NCBI GenBank assembly: GCA_001600695.1
Contig: BCKQ01000024.1
Location: 1 to 64,000, forward strand
DNA: 64,000 bases
Source: Ascoidea asiatica
Taxonomy: Eukaryota > Ascomycota > Saccharomycetes > Ascoideales > Ascoideaceae
Direction: 5' to 3'
Shown: positions 30,948 through 41,758 of the stretch, one piece after another
Numbering within the stretch: the first letter of the stretch is position 1
Layout of the letters: every line of letters begins with the position of its first letter
The notes under the pieces: generated by a model
Told to the model about the DNA's origin: nothing
Databases searched by the model: none
The model's input: the letters and a program-made list of their open reading frames with translations, nothing else
Program-made: the position numbers and the translations under genes

Positions 30948-33641
30948 TCAAATTGAAGTGGATTCCAAACTGATAAGTTTTCCATATGTTTCTCTGGGCA
31001 TTTTATATTGAACCATACCTGCATATATCATACAATTCTTTGACATTTCATTAAGTTCTAATAATTTTGATTTTCTAATTTCATCAATATATGAAGTATT
31101 TGATAATTGTGTAATAAATTCAGAAACACATGTCATTGTAATTAATAATAAATTTGAAATATTTTTACAAATATTTTCATCTAATTCATTAAATTCTTGA
31201 GCTTTTCTTCTTGCATAATTTAAATCATTATTTATACATTTTAATGGTATTAAATTTAAATCTTCAATCATTTTTAAACATAATTTCCATTTATTTTCAA
31301 TAAAATTTTGTCTAATTTTTAAAATATTTAATAATTTTGATAAAATTTCTTTATTTTCAACAGATATTTTTTCTGGATTAAGTTGATAAATTTCATTTAA
31401 ATTTTTTGCAATTTCAATAGGTTTTGCTTCAATATTTTCTTTTAGTGCTTGATCATTTAATGAAACATAAATATCTGTACTACTTAATAAATCTGCTAAT
31501 AATTTTATAACTATTGAAATTACAGTATTATGTTTTTCTGATAATTGATATAATAATAAACTATCATAAATTCTACCTTCTTCATCTGCTTTAATTGCTG
31601 CTTTTTCTGAAATTTTATGCAAATAATCTTTTTCATTTTTAAGAAATAATAAATCTTTTCTTTCATCAATTCTACCTGGTAAACTTGTACCATCTGAACT
31701 TATATTACCTAAAAGCATACTAAATTCTTTTGTTTCTAAAACTAATTCTCGCATTGATTCTTGTGCAATTTCAATTTGTAATGGATCTCCATCAAGACAT
31801 ATTAATAAAAGATATTCAACTGCAACTCTTGTATCTGAATATCTAAAACTTCTTGTATAAAATCCTAATAATCTTGAAAAATTAATTTCTGTTTGTTTTT
31901 GAGAATTGAATAAAATTAAATTATTATTTGAAGAACTATTTTTTGAAATTCTTAAAAATCCATAATAATTAAATCCAATTGCTAAATGAACTGCATGAAT
32001 TTCATTAATTGTATAAGCTTGTTGAACAGCTAATTCAAATAATCCTGTTAAAACTAAAACTTGGATATATAATGGATTATTAATTGTATTAAAATAATTT
32101 GGACCAAATTGTATAATTGTTTTTTGTAAATCTGATAATGTATATCTTTGAAAAACTGGAATATCAATACTTTTATTTGAATCTTCATCAATAAACATAA
32201 GATGAATCCATAACCAATCTTCAATACCTAAAGTAATTCTTGGAATATTTTTTTTCGTTAAATCACATCTACCAATAATTTTATAAACTGCATATTTAAA
32301 TGGATCAACATCAATTGAATTTCTAATATATTGGTTAAATTCAATTTGAATTCTATTTTCAAATTCTTTTGATAATTTTTTATTTTCATTATTTAAAGTA
32401 ACAAATTTTTTAAAATATGTTAAAAAATTTTGATCAATTTTTTTAAAAGCAGATTTATTTGATTCTAAAACTTCTAAAGCATCAATATAACATCCTGCTC
32501 TTAATAAATAAAATATTAATGGCCAAATTGGTACATCATTAATTAAAGTTAAATTAATATTTTTTAAATTTTTTTGAATTTGTTGAGATTTTAAAAAACA
32601 TTTAATTTTATTAATATTTGTTGGTAAACCAGTATTTGAATTATTTTTTGAAGATTTATTGAATATATTATTTGTATGATGTAAAAATTGAGATTCTAGA
32701 TATTTTTTACTTGAATTGATTAAATTTTTCTTAAAAGTAATATTATTATTTTGATAATTTGAATTTTTTAAAATTGAAATATTATCTTGCAAATTATTAA
32801 TATTTATAAAATTATTTAAAATTTTCCAACATTCATTAATTTGTTTTGATTTTGTATCAGTTGCATCACTTGTAATATCCATAAAACAATTTGCTAATGG
32901 AAAAATTTTATTTGATTGTCTAAAATTATTTAATTGATAAATATATAAAGCATTTTTTTCAAAAATTTCTCTTGAAGAAAAATCATTAACATTAACTAAT
33001 TTTGGATTTAAATTCATAAGATCTTGAAATTCAGTTGTTGAAAGTATATTATAAGTATGTGATGATTTTTTTTTCCATAAAGATTCATCACCTTTTAGAG
33101 TTTTTTGTTTTTTATTACTATTATTAAAATTATTACTAGTATTATTATTATTATTTATATCATTTTTATTATTACCAGGAATTAAAATTCCAAAAGAACT
33201 TATAATTTCATTTCTTTTTGATTTCCAATCAATTGAAATATTTTGATTAATAAAATTATCATAATCTCTTGCAGCTAAAGCTAAAGAACGTTCAATTGCA
33301 GATAAAACACATTCATCTTTTTTTGAATCAATAAAATTATCAAAATCATTTGAAATTTGAATATTTGAATCAATAAATTGAGGAATTTCAATTGAATTTA
33401 ATTCAGATTCAATATCGTTTATTGGTACACCACTACCAGCTAATAAATAATGAGCTTTTGTGAAATTTGGTTCTTTATTTTTATTTTTTCTTAAGTTATA
33501 AGCTCTTTTTTTAATTTCATTAACACCTAATTGAATTGAATCAAATTCATTTGAAGATGTTGGTAAATTTTTTGAAGATTCTAATAATTCCTTAAGAAGT
33601 CTTGAATCATCATTACTTGAGATTAAAGTATTCGAAGACAT
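30948..33641 (-). CDS. NIC96: Nucleoporin NIC96 (Nup93 family)
   Basis: An 897-residue linker nucleoporin of the inner ring, essential for nuclear pore assembly. The N-terminus contains ELLESSKNLP and FTKAHYLLAGSGVPINDIESELNSI, the family's conserved helical region. The alpha-solenoid includes WPLIFYLLRAGCYIDALEVL, PRITLGIEDWLWIHLMFI, LTGLFELAVQQAY and YYGFLRIS, and EYLLLICLDGDPLQIEIAQESMRELV. It is slightly longer than S. cerevisiae Nic96 (839) because of Asn-rich insertions at about 155-170 and 325-345. C-terminal helix EMSKNCMIYAGMVQYKMPRETYGKLISLES is typical. Start ATG at 33641. A GTCATGTGAC site lies about 180 bp upstream. Confidence 0.93.
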   Translation of the reverse strand: MSSNTLISSNDDSRLLKELLESSKNLPTSSNEFDSIQLGVNEIKKRAYNLRKNKNKEPNFTKAHYLLAGSGVPINDIESELNSIEIPQFIDSNIQISNDFDNFIDSKKDECVLSAIERSLALAARDYDNFINQNISIDWKSKRNEIISSFGILIPGNNKNDINNNNNTSNNFNNSNKKQKTLKGDESLWKKKSSHTYNILSTTEFQDLMNLNPKLVNVNDFSSREIFEKNALYIYQLNNFRQSNKIFPLANCFMDITSDATDTKSKQINECWKILNNFININNLQDNISILKNSNYQNNNITFKKNLINSSKKYLESQFLHHTNNIFNKSSKNNSNTGLPTNINKIKCFLKSQQIQKNLKNINLTLINDVPIWPLIFYLLRAGCYIDALEVLESNKSAFKKIDQNFLTYFKKFVTLNNENKKLSKEFENRIQIEFNQYIRNSIDVDPFKYAVYKIIGRCDLTKKNIPRITLGIEDWLWIHLMFIDEDSNKSIDIPVFQRYTLSDLQKTIIQFGPNYFNTINNPLYIQVLVLTGLFELAVQQAYTINEIHAVHLAIGFNYYGFLRISKNSSSNNNLILFNSQKQTEINFSRLLGFYTRSFRYSDTRVAVEYLLLICLDGDPLQIEIAQESMRELVLETKEFSMLLGNISSDGTSLPGRIDERKDLLFLKNEKDYLHKISEKAAIKADEEGRIYDSLLLYQLSEKHNTVISIVIKLLADLLSSTDIYVSLNDQALKENIEAKPIEIAKNLNEIYQLNPEKISVENKEILSKLLNILKIRQNFIENKWKLCLKMIEDLNLIPLKCINNDLNYARRKAQEFNELDENICKNISNLLLITMTCVSEFITQLSNTSYIDEIRKSKLLELNEMSKNCMIYAGMVQYKMPRETYGKLISLESTSI

Positions 33642-34591
33642 ACCTAAGCTTAATGAAATTAATTGATTTGATGATATTTATTGATTTGATTAATCTTCAT
33701 TCATTTATAAATTTATTTCATTTACTATTAAAAAGCTTTGTTTATATTTCTTATTTTTGTATGGGTTTCTTTATTTATTTTAGCAGATTTAATCCTAGCG
33801 CTCACGTTTGAGCAGTAAAGTCATGTGACCCATGTAAAATTTTTGAAGATTGAAACTTTTCAGATGAAAAATTAAGAATTTGAAACTTGATTTAAAATTG
33901 TGATTTTACTTGTTTAATTAACGTTATTAAACTTTCAACATAATTGATTTGATCAGATTTTGTATTTCCAGAGCATCTTACTTCCATGGGCATTAATTTC
34001 AAGTTCATTTCAAACTTATGTCACTTACAAAAGTTGTTACTGAATAGTTTTTAAAGATTAGTCGAAAATAAGACAATTCATTTCAATTCAATCAACTACC
34101 ATTATGTGCTTTTGATTGGGGTACGTTTGTGAATATTGATTTTCCATTGATATTTGTTTAATTTCTTTCAAGGATATTCAAACATTTATTGAACACATTG
34201 AAATAATTGAATTACTTCTACTTCTATTCTCCGATTCGGTGATTCCCACATTTTAAAAAACTTGAAATGCAAAATGGTGATCCTTTGTTCTTTCAATTCT
34301 TTTAGATCTTATTGTTCATATGATTTTTATAATTCTCATACAGATCTTTAATTCCTACGACCTGAATAATAAAAACAATATGAATGAATAATTTTTAATT
34401 TCATTCTTGTTTTTGTGGTTTGGAGACTTTGAGTCCTACTGCCGCTTTGCTTTTCTCGTTGCATCTTTGGCGATTTTCTCCGACACAAAACCAATATCCG
34501 CCACCCTGCGCTAGATTTATACTTTTGCACGCGTTTTCTGAAAGTGGAAAGTCCGAGCTCAGAAAATTGCGAGGAAGTTGCTTAAAACCAT
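33642..34591. promoter_or_regulatory. Upstream region of NIC96, cut by the Ty3-like element
   Basis: It contains GTCATGTGAC (33820-33829) and CGCTCACG (about 33799) near the gene and a G+C-enriched stretch at about 34400-34590. The Ty3-like element starts immediately after. The original divergent region between NIC96 and the ADH6-like copy 2 gene was probably interrupted by the insertion. Confidence 0.5.
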
Positions 34592-35074
34592 TGATTGTTA
34601 ATCATTTTATTCTTTTATTGGAATTGTCTTCGAATATTCTAGGCCATTCTTAGACCTTCTAAGATTGCATAGATTGTTCTACGATTTATATTGCGTTCTC
34701 AGAACTTCCGTGTGCAAGTTAAATGTACTAGAACGTTCCGGGTCTGCATTATTTATTCTTTCTTCGAAGTTCTGTGTGCATCTCAAATGTACTGGAATCT
34801 TCGTGTTAGTTCTTAAAATGACGTAGTGTCGTCTAGAACAATAGTTTATTTTATTTCTCTTCTTAAGTATGGGAAGTGAACTTTCAAATACTAAATTTAC
34901 AAATTTATTCTCAAGATGGGTTACCCGCTCCTATTTTCTACTAATATAAATAGGGCACTTACCTCCCATATTTTTTATATAATGTTTTTATATTTTATAT
35001 TTTAATTAATTGTTTATAATTTGAATTAGATATCTTCTTAGTAATAACTAGATAGTTCGCGCGAACTAAAATCA
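34592..35074 (+). repeat. 5' LTR of Ty3-like element
   Basis: 483 bp from TGATTG to AATCA, about 94% identical by eye to the 3' LTR. It carries a TATA-like AATATAAATAG near 34950, likely the element's promoter, and ATTGGAATTGTC and GAACGTTC segments shared by both copies. Confidence 0.9.
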
Positions 35075-35567
35075 AGTTTATTAATAAATTTGAAATATCA
35101 ATTCTTTATTAAAGATATGTGTTATTTTATTATTTCATTGTTTTCAATCTTCCAGGGTTAGTGTCAGTACAACATTAAGTCTCTTTATATTATACTAACA
35201 AGAGAGGGATCTCGAAAAATGATTAATCCCCTGACATCAAATTCCCCCCTGTATTATTTAGGACACTTGTGACCGCTATAAAACATGGTTCTCAGCTTGA
35301 TGGTGCTTAGGGTTAATTAGTAAATCGTCGGGATTAAATCCAAATTGAGTTATCTCATGGTTAGAAATCCTAGTCTCCTAATCATTGCAATGTAGAAATT
35401 GAAACCAATTTCATGTTGTATGGAAGTGTAAGGACAATATCAGAATGAACTAAAATATTTTCTTTAATTTTATTTTCTATTTCGAATTATTTATACTACT
35501 AATACTTCAACTGATATTACTTTTCATTTTGTTTTTGTTAATTATAAAACTCTATTAAATTCACCTT

Positions 35568-35592
35568 AAAAAAAAAAAAAAAAAAAAAAAAA
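35568..35592 (+). repeat. A25 homopolymer in element leader
   Basis: Twenty-five consecutive A between the 5' LTR and the gag start. A second A24 run is at 45565-45588. Length may vary between reads. Confidence 0.9.
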
Positions 35593-35649
35593 TTTCCAAA
35601 ACCAAAACTAAAAATAGTCAACACTATTTGAACTGAAAAAAATATAATC

Positions 35650-37319
35650 ATGACTGAAACTATGAAATCTTTATCTAAAAAATTTAATGACAACATTGCC
35701 TTAAATAAAGTTACATTTAATAAAATGGATAAACAAATTACATCAGTTAGCAAATGAATCAACAAACTTAGATCTGAGGTAAATGAAAGAGTTAAAAATC
35801 AAGATTCAAATACGTTTAAATACCGTAAGCATTTTTATGATTTAAGATCTACTATTTCAAGTCAAACATTGGATATAGATTTTATTAAAGATATCCTTAA
35901 AGCCATTACATCTTTTTATCTAAAACGTCTACAATCAATGATCCTGTTGCTCAAATTAAACAGGAAGATGCTTCTGCTTCAGTTACAACTAGTGCTACAG
36001 CTAATAAAAATGTTGCTGCCCCTCCAAATGTCAATACTACTGATGATGCTGATAACACTAGATTTTTTGAAGCTGAAGACAAAATTAAAGAAGAAATTCT
36101 TAAATCACCAACTATACCAGCTGCTGCTCCAAAAGTTCAAAAGCTTGCACAAGGTTTTCAAGCACCCAAACAAAATAACCCGAACATATTCACTGAACTG
36201 AATGAGTTTAATAACTGGAGATATGATCTCAATCAAATTAAATCTGATGAAATAAAGATTGACTCTGCTGCTTGGGGGAATCCGAAGGTTGAAAGTGTGT
36301 TACTTTGGCCAGGTATGGCTATAAACAGAGATACTTCTGGTATTGGTATGGATGGTACTTCAAAACCACCAAAATTAAAACAAAATTTAATTATTGAAGG
36401 TAGACAAGATAGAAAATTAATTCTAAAATTACAATCTATTGAAACTTACTTCAAAATGAATAGGTTAAGATATGATTTATGGGCTATAAATCTTTAAAAC
36501 TATATTCCAGAATCTATGAATTTAGAATGCATTAATTTTATTAGAACCATTGCAAGAAATGGTTTAAAAAACCCTTCATGGCGTGCTGCCTGTGCTTTCA
36601 TTCTCGGAGATATAGACACAGATCAAAATTATAGAGCATTAATTCAACAATTCAAAGAAATTAAACCTTCTTAAAATAAAAAAGTTGTTGATTATATTAC
36701 AAGATTTAGAAATTCTTATGAAAGTCTTCCTTTAAATGCTGTTTCTAGTACTTTCATGAGATCAACAATTATTTCTGGAATTAAAAATGAATTTCCTCAT
36801 CAAACTCAATGGGAATCAAAATTTCCATCCAAAACAACTATTGAATTGTTCAACAAATTACTTAACTTGTTCAGTTCAAGAGATGTTTTTACAGCTGTTT
36901 CAAATAAAGTTATTATTGACAATGATATTTATAAGTTCAATAATCTTAAATCAATTTTGGAATCAAACTCAAAGGAAAACTTCAATGCAATTATTTCCAC
37001 AACCAAAACTTGTGATTTCTGTAATCTCCCAGGACATTTCAGAAATACTTGTTTCTGGTATAGAAAATACAAAAAAATTGCTGAAACCGAAGCTGCAAAT
37101 AGAAAATCAAAAGGTAATTCCAATTCTAAATACAAAAACAAATATGAAAAGAAGTCTAGTTACAGAATTGCTGAAGAAGGAGTGGAGGAAGACCAATCTG
37201 AAAAGTCAGAGCTGGAACTGACGTCAGAATCCTTTTCTGACGATGAACATTTTAGATTAATTAACACCAACAACAAAAAGTTTCCTAATAGGTATTTCAA
37301 TTCTTCTGTTAATGATTAA
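35650..37319 (+). pseudogene. gag: gag remnant of Ty3-like element
   Basis: Begins at an ATG at 35650 in one frame and continues after a frameshift near 35920-35940 in the frame used by everything downstream. In-frame stops occur at about 35755 (TGA), 36496, 36672 and 37317. Near 37010-37060 the frame encodes a CCHC zinc knuckle (CDFCNLPGHFRNTC), the nucleocapsid signature. The tail is Lys- then Glu/Ser-rich. Confidence 0.85.
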
Positions 37320-37322
37320 AAT

Positions 37323-40300
37323 ATGAAAACTCTTTTCGATACTGGTGCTGAATCCAACTATGTTTTTGAATCATCCTTAAAAGGCTTGGAAATCAAAATG
37401 CTACAGCGTAAGCCTACAACAATCCATGGCTTTACAGGGACAATGATAGTCAAGAATGATGTCATTTTACCACTATTCACTGAAAACTTTGGTTTAATTG
37501 ACATTAAATGTGCTGTTTTGCCAGAAAGTTCAACAAAAGCTTTCGATATTACTATTGGAAGTAGATTTCTCTACGACCATAAATTTTGTGCAAAAGGTAG
37601 TGATAGATTTTCAATTATGCTTTTTAACCAAGATAAAAAATGTATTGTGAGTCCAGAAAATGTTGATGAATTAGAAAAATTTTATGTCTCAACATCACAG
37701 TCAAATGAGGAACAAGTGTTTGATCTTAAGAGATACTCTTACTTAAATGATTCAACTCCAAGATTACCTCCAGAAAGACTGTTTAAACACACTATTGAAA
37801 CAACTTCTGAAACACCAATTTATATTGGAAGTTACAACTATAGTCATCTTCAACAAAAATTCATTGATGAATTTGTTAAATCAAATCTAGAAGCTGGATT
37901 AATTTCTGAAACTAAAAGTGGTTGGAACTTTCCATTAGTTCTTGTTCCAAAAGATGATACAACTTATAGAGTTTGCGTTGATTATAGGAAATTAAAGGCT
38001 ATTAGTGTTAGGCATTATTTTCCTTTGCCATCTATTGATATTTGCCTAAATAAACTCAATGGTGCTAAATACTTCACTTGTTTGGATATGAAAAATGGCT
38101 TTTACCAAATTGCTTTAGATAATGATAGTAAAACTAAAACTGCTTTTTCTTCGAATTCAAGTCATTATCAATTCAATGTCATGCCTTTTGGCTTAGTCAA
38201 TGGTACTTATACCGTTCAATCATTTATGATGAAAATTTTAGGGCACCTACCTTATGTTATGGTTTATGTTGATGATATAATTATTTACAGCCATAATAAA
38301 GCAGATCATATTGATCAAGTTAATGAGGTCCTTACTCAACTTGAAAAAGAAAAACTTTAATTAAATGTGAAGAAGTCAACCTTCTTTTGCAAAGAAGTTA
38401 AATTTTTAGGACATATTGTTTCCTCAGAAGGAATCAAAACTGATCCTACAAAGATCGAGAAAATCTTAAATTGGCCATTACCAAAATCAAATACTGATAT
38501 AAGAGGTTTTATTAACTTATTCTCATATTACCGAAAATTTATCTCAAATTTTTCTCAACAAATGATCCCACTTACAGATTTATTGGTTGGGTCTGCTAAA
38601 CCAGGAACAAAAATTGAATTAAAATTTTCTCAAATTGAATGCTTTACATCAATGAAAAAAACATTAACTACTGCTCCTGTTTTCAAAGCATTTGATCCTG
38701 AGAGAGTTGCATCTAACTTTGCTTTAGGTTGTGTATTACTCCAACCCTATAAAAATGAGAACACGGGAAAGATCCAATTATATCCTGTTGCTTTTGAATC
38801 AAGAAAATTTTCAAAAACACAACAAAAGTATTCTGCTCAAGAGAGAGAACTTTTAGCTGTTGTTCATTCATTGATTGATTTTCAAAAATATATTGAAGGA
38901 TGCAAAATTATTGTTAGAACCGATCATGAATCTCTTCAATATATTAGAAATAAATCAGATCCTGGAAAAAGAGTTAGGAAATTCACTGAAATCATTGAAC
39001 ATTATGATTGTGATATTCAATATAAGCCTGGAAAACAAAATGTGGTTCCTGATTTACTATCAAGAAGGACTGATTTGGTTGATGAAAAAGCAAATGAGAC
39101 ATTAATGGAGATTGATGAACTTAATGAAACTGAAACTCAGATTAAAACCATCAAATCAATTAAGGATTTGTGTAAAGTCGATCTTATTAGAATTAAAGAA
39201 TTTTTTCAAAATAAAGAAATTCCTAAAAATATGAGTTCTAAATTTATGTTTGCTAACTTTATTTTCTATGATAATCAAGTACATATTAGAATTAAAGATC
39301 GTTTAGCTATTGTTTTAAGTGAAGATAAGTTTAAGGAAGTCTCTGAAAAAGCTCATCTTTCAAATGCTCACTGTTCCATTGGAAATCTAGAAAACATGGT
39401 AAATCAAAAATACTTTCATCCTGATAGTATTCTATTATTTCAAGAAGTTATTAGAGTTTGTCCTCATTGTCAGCTTATAAGAAAGCCATCAGCTATTTGT
39501 AAGACATTAACTCCAATTCCTTCTGCAACAGCCTTCTCAAGATGGGGAATGGATTATATTGGTCCTTTTCAAAAAACTTCATCTGGAAATACATTTTGTA
39601 GCACTGCAATTGATTATTGTACAGATTATGCTTATGCTGTTGCAACACCAGATACTGGCTCGTTACATGTTTTAAATTTAATTCAAACTATCGTCACTAA
39701 CCATGGTCAAATGAAAGAAATAATTATAGATAATGGTTCTGGGTTTGTTGCAAATAATGTTATTGAGAAATTAGATTCCTTAGGAATTAAATGTCGCAAA
39801 ACCACTCCATATTACCCAGAGACTAATGGTAAATGTGAGAAGTTAAATGGTTTATTCAAACAAATTTTTTAATTTCATTTGAGTGATTCCTCAGAATGGG
39901 ACCTCCATATCAATGCTGCAATAAATTAATACAGGTCAAGAAAGTCAGAATATGGGTTTTCACCTTACTTTCTAGCTTTTCGTGTATATTGAGGTTCAAG
40001 CAATAATAGGCAACGTTACGCAAGCGAACCCACGGATCCCGAGGATCAAGAAGCTACTCAATCACGAGTCTTACAAATTTAAAAACTAAATAACAAAGGA
40101 AAGCAACATTCCAAAATTAAATGGAACATTGCAAATACCAAAACGAAACATCAAAAAGACAAAGCATTCATTCAAGTTCTTAAAGTGGGTAATTATGTTT
40201 TATGAAAAAAAGTTAGAAAACACGAATTAGAACCATATTATGATGGTCCACACATTTTCAAAAAGGTTTTTGATAATAATGTTTAGAAACTTTCTACTTT

Positions 40301-40400
40301 AAACGGTGCTGATGTTAAAAATAAAGTAAATGGCAATAGTTTATTTCCAACTTTTACTGACAGTATGCATCCAAATAAAAACTTTTTCAATCATTCTTAA
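37323..40400 (+). pseudogene. pol: pol remnant (PR-RT-RNase H-integrase)
   Basis: Same frame as gag. Protease active site LFDTGAES lies just after the start. RT contains VCVDYRKLK, LDMKNGFYQI and the catalytic YVDDII. A TAA at 38358-38360 interrupts between RT palm and thumb. RNase H retains RTDHESLQYI but the usual first Asp before ASNFALG is missing. Integrase keeps the HHCC zinc region (CPHC) and the D, D, E residues (GMDYIGPF, IDNGSGF, PETNGKCEKLNG). Further stops at 39870, 39927, 39990, 40080, 40203 and 40284 break the C-terminus; three fall where Trp would be plausible. The likely natural end is TAA at 40398. Confidence 0.9.
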
Positions 40401-40473
40401 AAATTGCTAAATGGTGATAGATCAAGATTAACAAAAATTTCAATGGCCTTTAATTTGCAATTGTGGGGCTATT

Positions 40474-40963
40474 TGATTGCTAATCATTTTGTTCTTTTAT
40501 TGGAATTGTCTTCGAATATTCTAGGCGATTCTTAGACCTTCTAGGATTGCATAGATTGTTCTACGACTACATTCTATTGCGTTCTCAGAACTTCCGGGTG
40601 CATGTTAAATGTACTAGAACGTTCTGGGTCTGCATTATTTATTCTTTCTTCAAAGTTCTGTGTGCATGTCAAATGTACTGGAATCTTCGTGTTTGTTTTT
40701 AAAATAACGTAGCGTCTTCTAGAACAATACTTTATTTTATTTCTTTTCTTAAGTATGGGAAACGAACTTTCACATACTAAATTTACAAATTTATTCTTAA
40801 GATGGGTTACCCGCTCCTATTTTCCACTAATATAAATAGGGCACTTACCTCCCATATTTTTTGTATAATTTTTATATATTTTATATTTTAATTAACAATT
40901 GTTTATAATTTGAATTAGATATCTTCTTAGTAATAATTAGATATTTCGTTCGAACTACAATCA
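40474..40963 (+). repeat. 3' LTR of Ty3-like element
   Basis: 490 bp, same termini and TATA-like box (near 40836) as the 5' LTR. A short GTGGGG stretch just upstream (40463-40468) is the only polypurine-like sequence at its edge, so the plus-strand priming site is weak or decayed. Confidence 0.9.
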
Positions 40964-41758
40964 TTATCACAAAACCGTTTTGGTTGGACCAAAGCAGGCG
41001 GAAAAAGGTTACGAACTATATCCGAATAGAAAAACCACAATTAGTGCCACAATTAGTGAGTGATTTATACTGAAGGACTTTATATTACACTAATATTGGT
41101 GATAATCAAGATATTTTGAGTTATTTAACAAATACTACTAATACATTACCTACTGAAGTTAAAAGATAACGAAGAAAGTATTATGTAACTTATGCCAGTC
41201 GGCCAATGAGTTCGATCCTTAGTTATTAAAGTGATTGCTTGAAGATTAAAGGAAAGTTTTTCCACTGGCTGAAATTTCATTTGAATTATTTTTATAAATT
41301 TGGGAAATTAAAGTAAAGAAAATGAAATTTTATATAATTTTTATCCAGTAATTTCTCTCTGTATTTATAAGCCTATGTTAAAATACTGTCTATGAAAGAA
41401 TTATTCAGTTTGTTGTCATTTGATTATACATAAAAATTATTTATAGTTTTAACCATTAAAGCCTTATGGCATATCATTAAAAATTTAGATTTTAAAAATA
41501 TTCTTTAATTCAGTATTTTGAAAATCGATAATTAAAAAACCGAAGTACAAAATTTTAAATAATATTTAATAATATTTCAAATAGTATAAATACTTGCCTA
41601 ATTAATCAACTATTAAAAATTCTTTTTCTTGGATTTTTTACTATTTATTATTAATTTCTATTATATTACATTTCATATACCTCATACCTATAAAATATTA
41701 AGTGTATAATATATTATCATAACATATAATATTCAATAAAATAATTAATTAAAATAAA
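40964..41758. other. Promoter side of ADH6-like copy 2, with a possible gene relic
   Basis: Near the LTR is a short G+C-richer patch (about 40975-41030). At about 41070-41165 the + strand reads GLYYTNIGDNQDILSYLTN, which looks coding-like, then meets stops. I cannot identify it. The rest is AT-rich promoter DNA. Confidence 0.4.

Larger units (their letters stand above)
34592..40963 (+). mobile_element. Decayed Ty3/gypsy LTR retrotransposon
   Basis: A 6.4-kb element with two LTRs in direct orientation around gag and pol remnants ordered protease, RT, RNase H, integrase, the Ty3/gypsy order. The LTRs start TGATT and end AATCA, a perfect 5-bp terminal inverted pair. By eye they differ at about 30 of 490 positions plus small indels, so the insertion is not recent. 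About ten in-frame stops and one frameshift mean it cannot encode a full polyprotein. I found no target-site duplication (flanks ACCAT and TTATC differ) and no confident primer-binding site. It sits in the region between NIC96 and the ADH6-like copy 2. Confidence 0.92.

Noticed and set aside
35075-35110. Primer-binding site next to the 5' LTR
   Set aside because: The sequence after the LTR is AT-rich and I see no convincing match to the 3' end of initiator Met or another tRNA.
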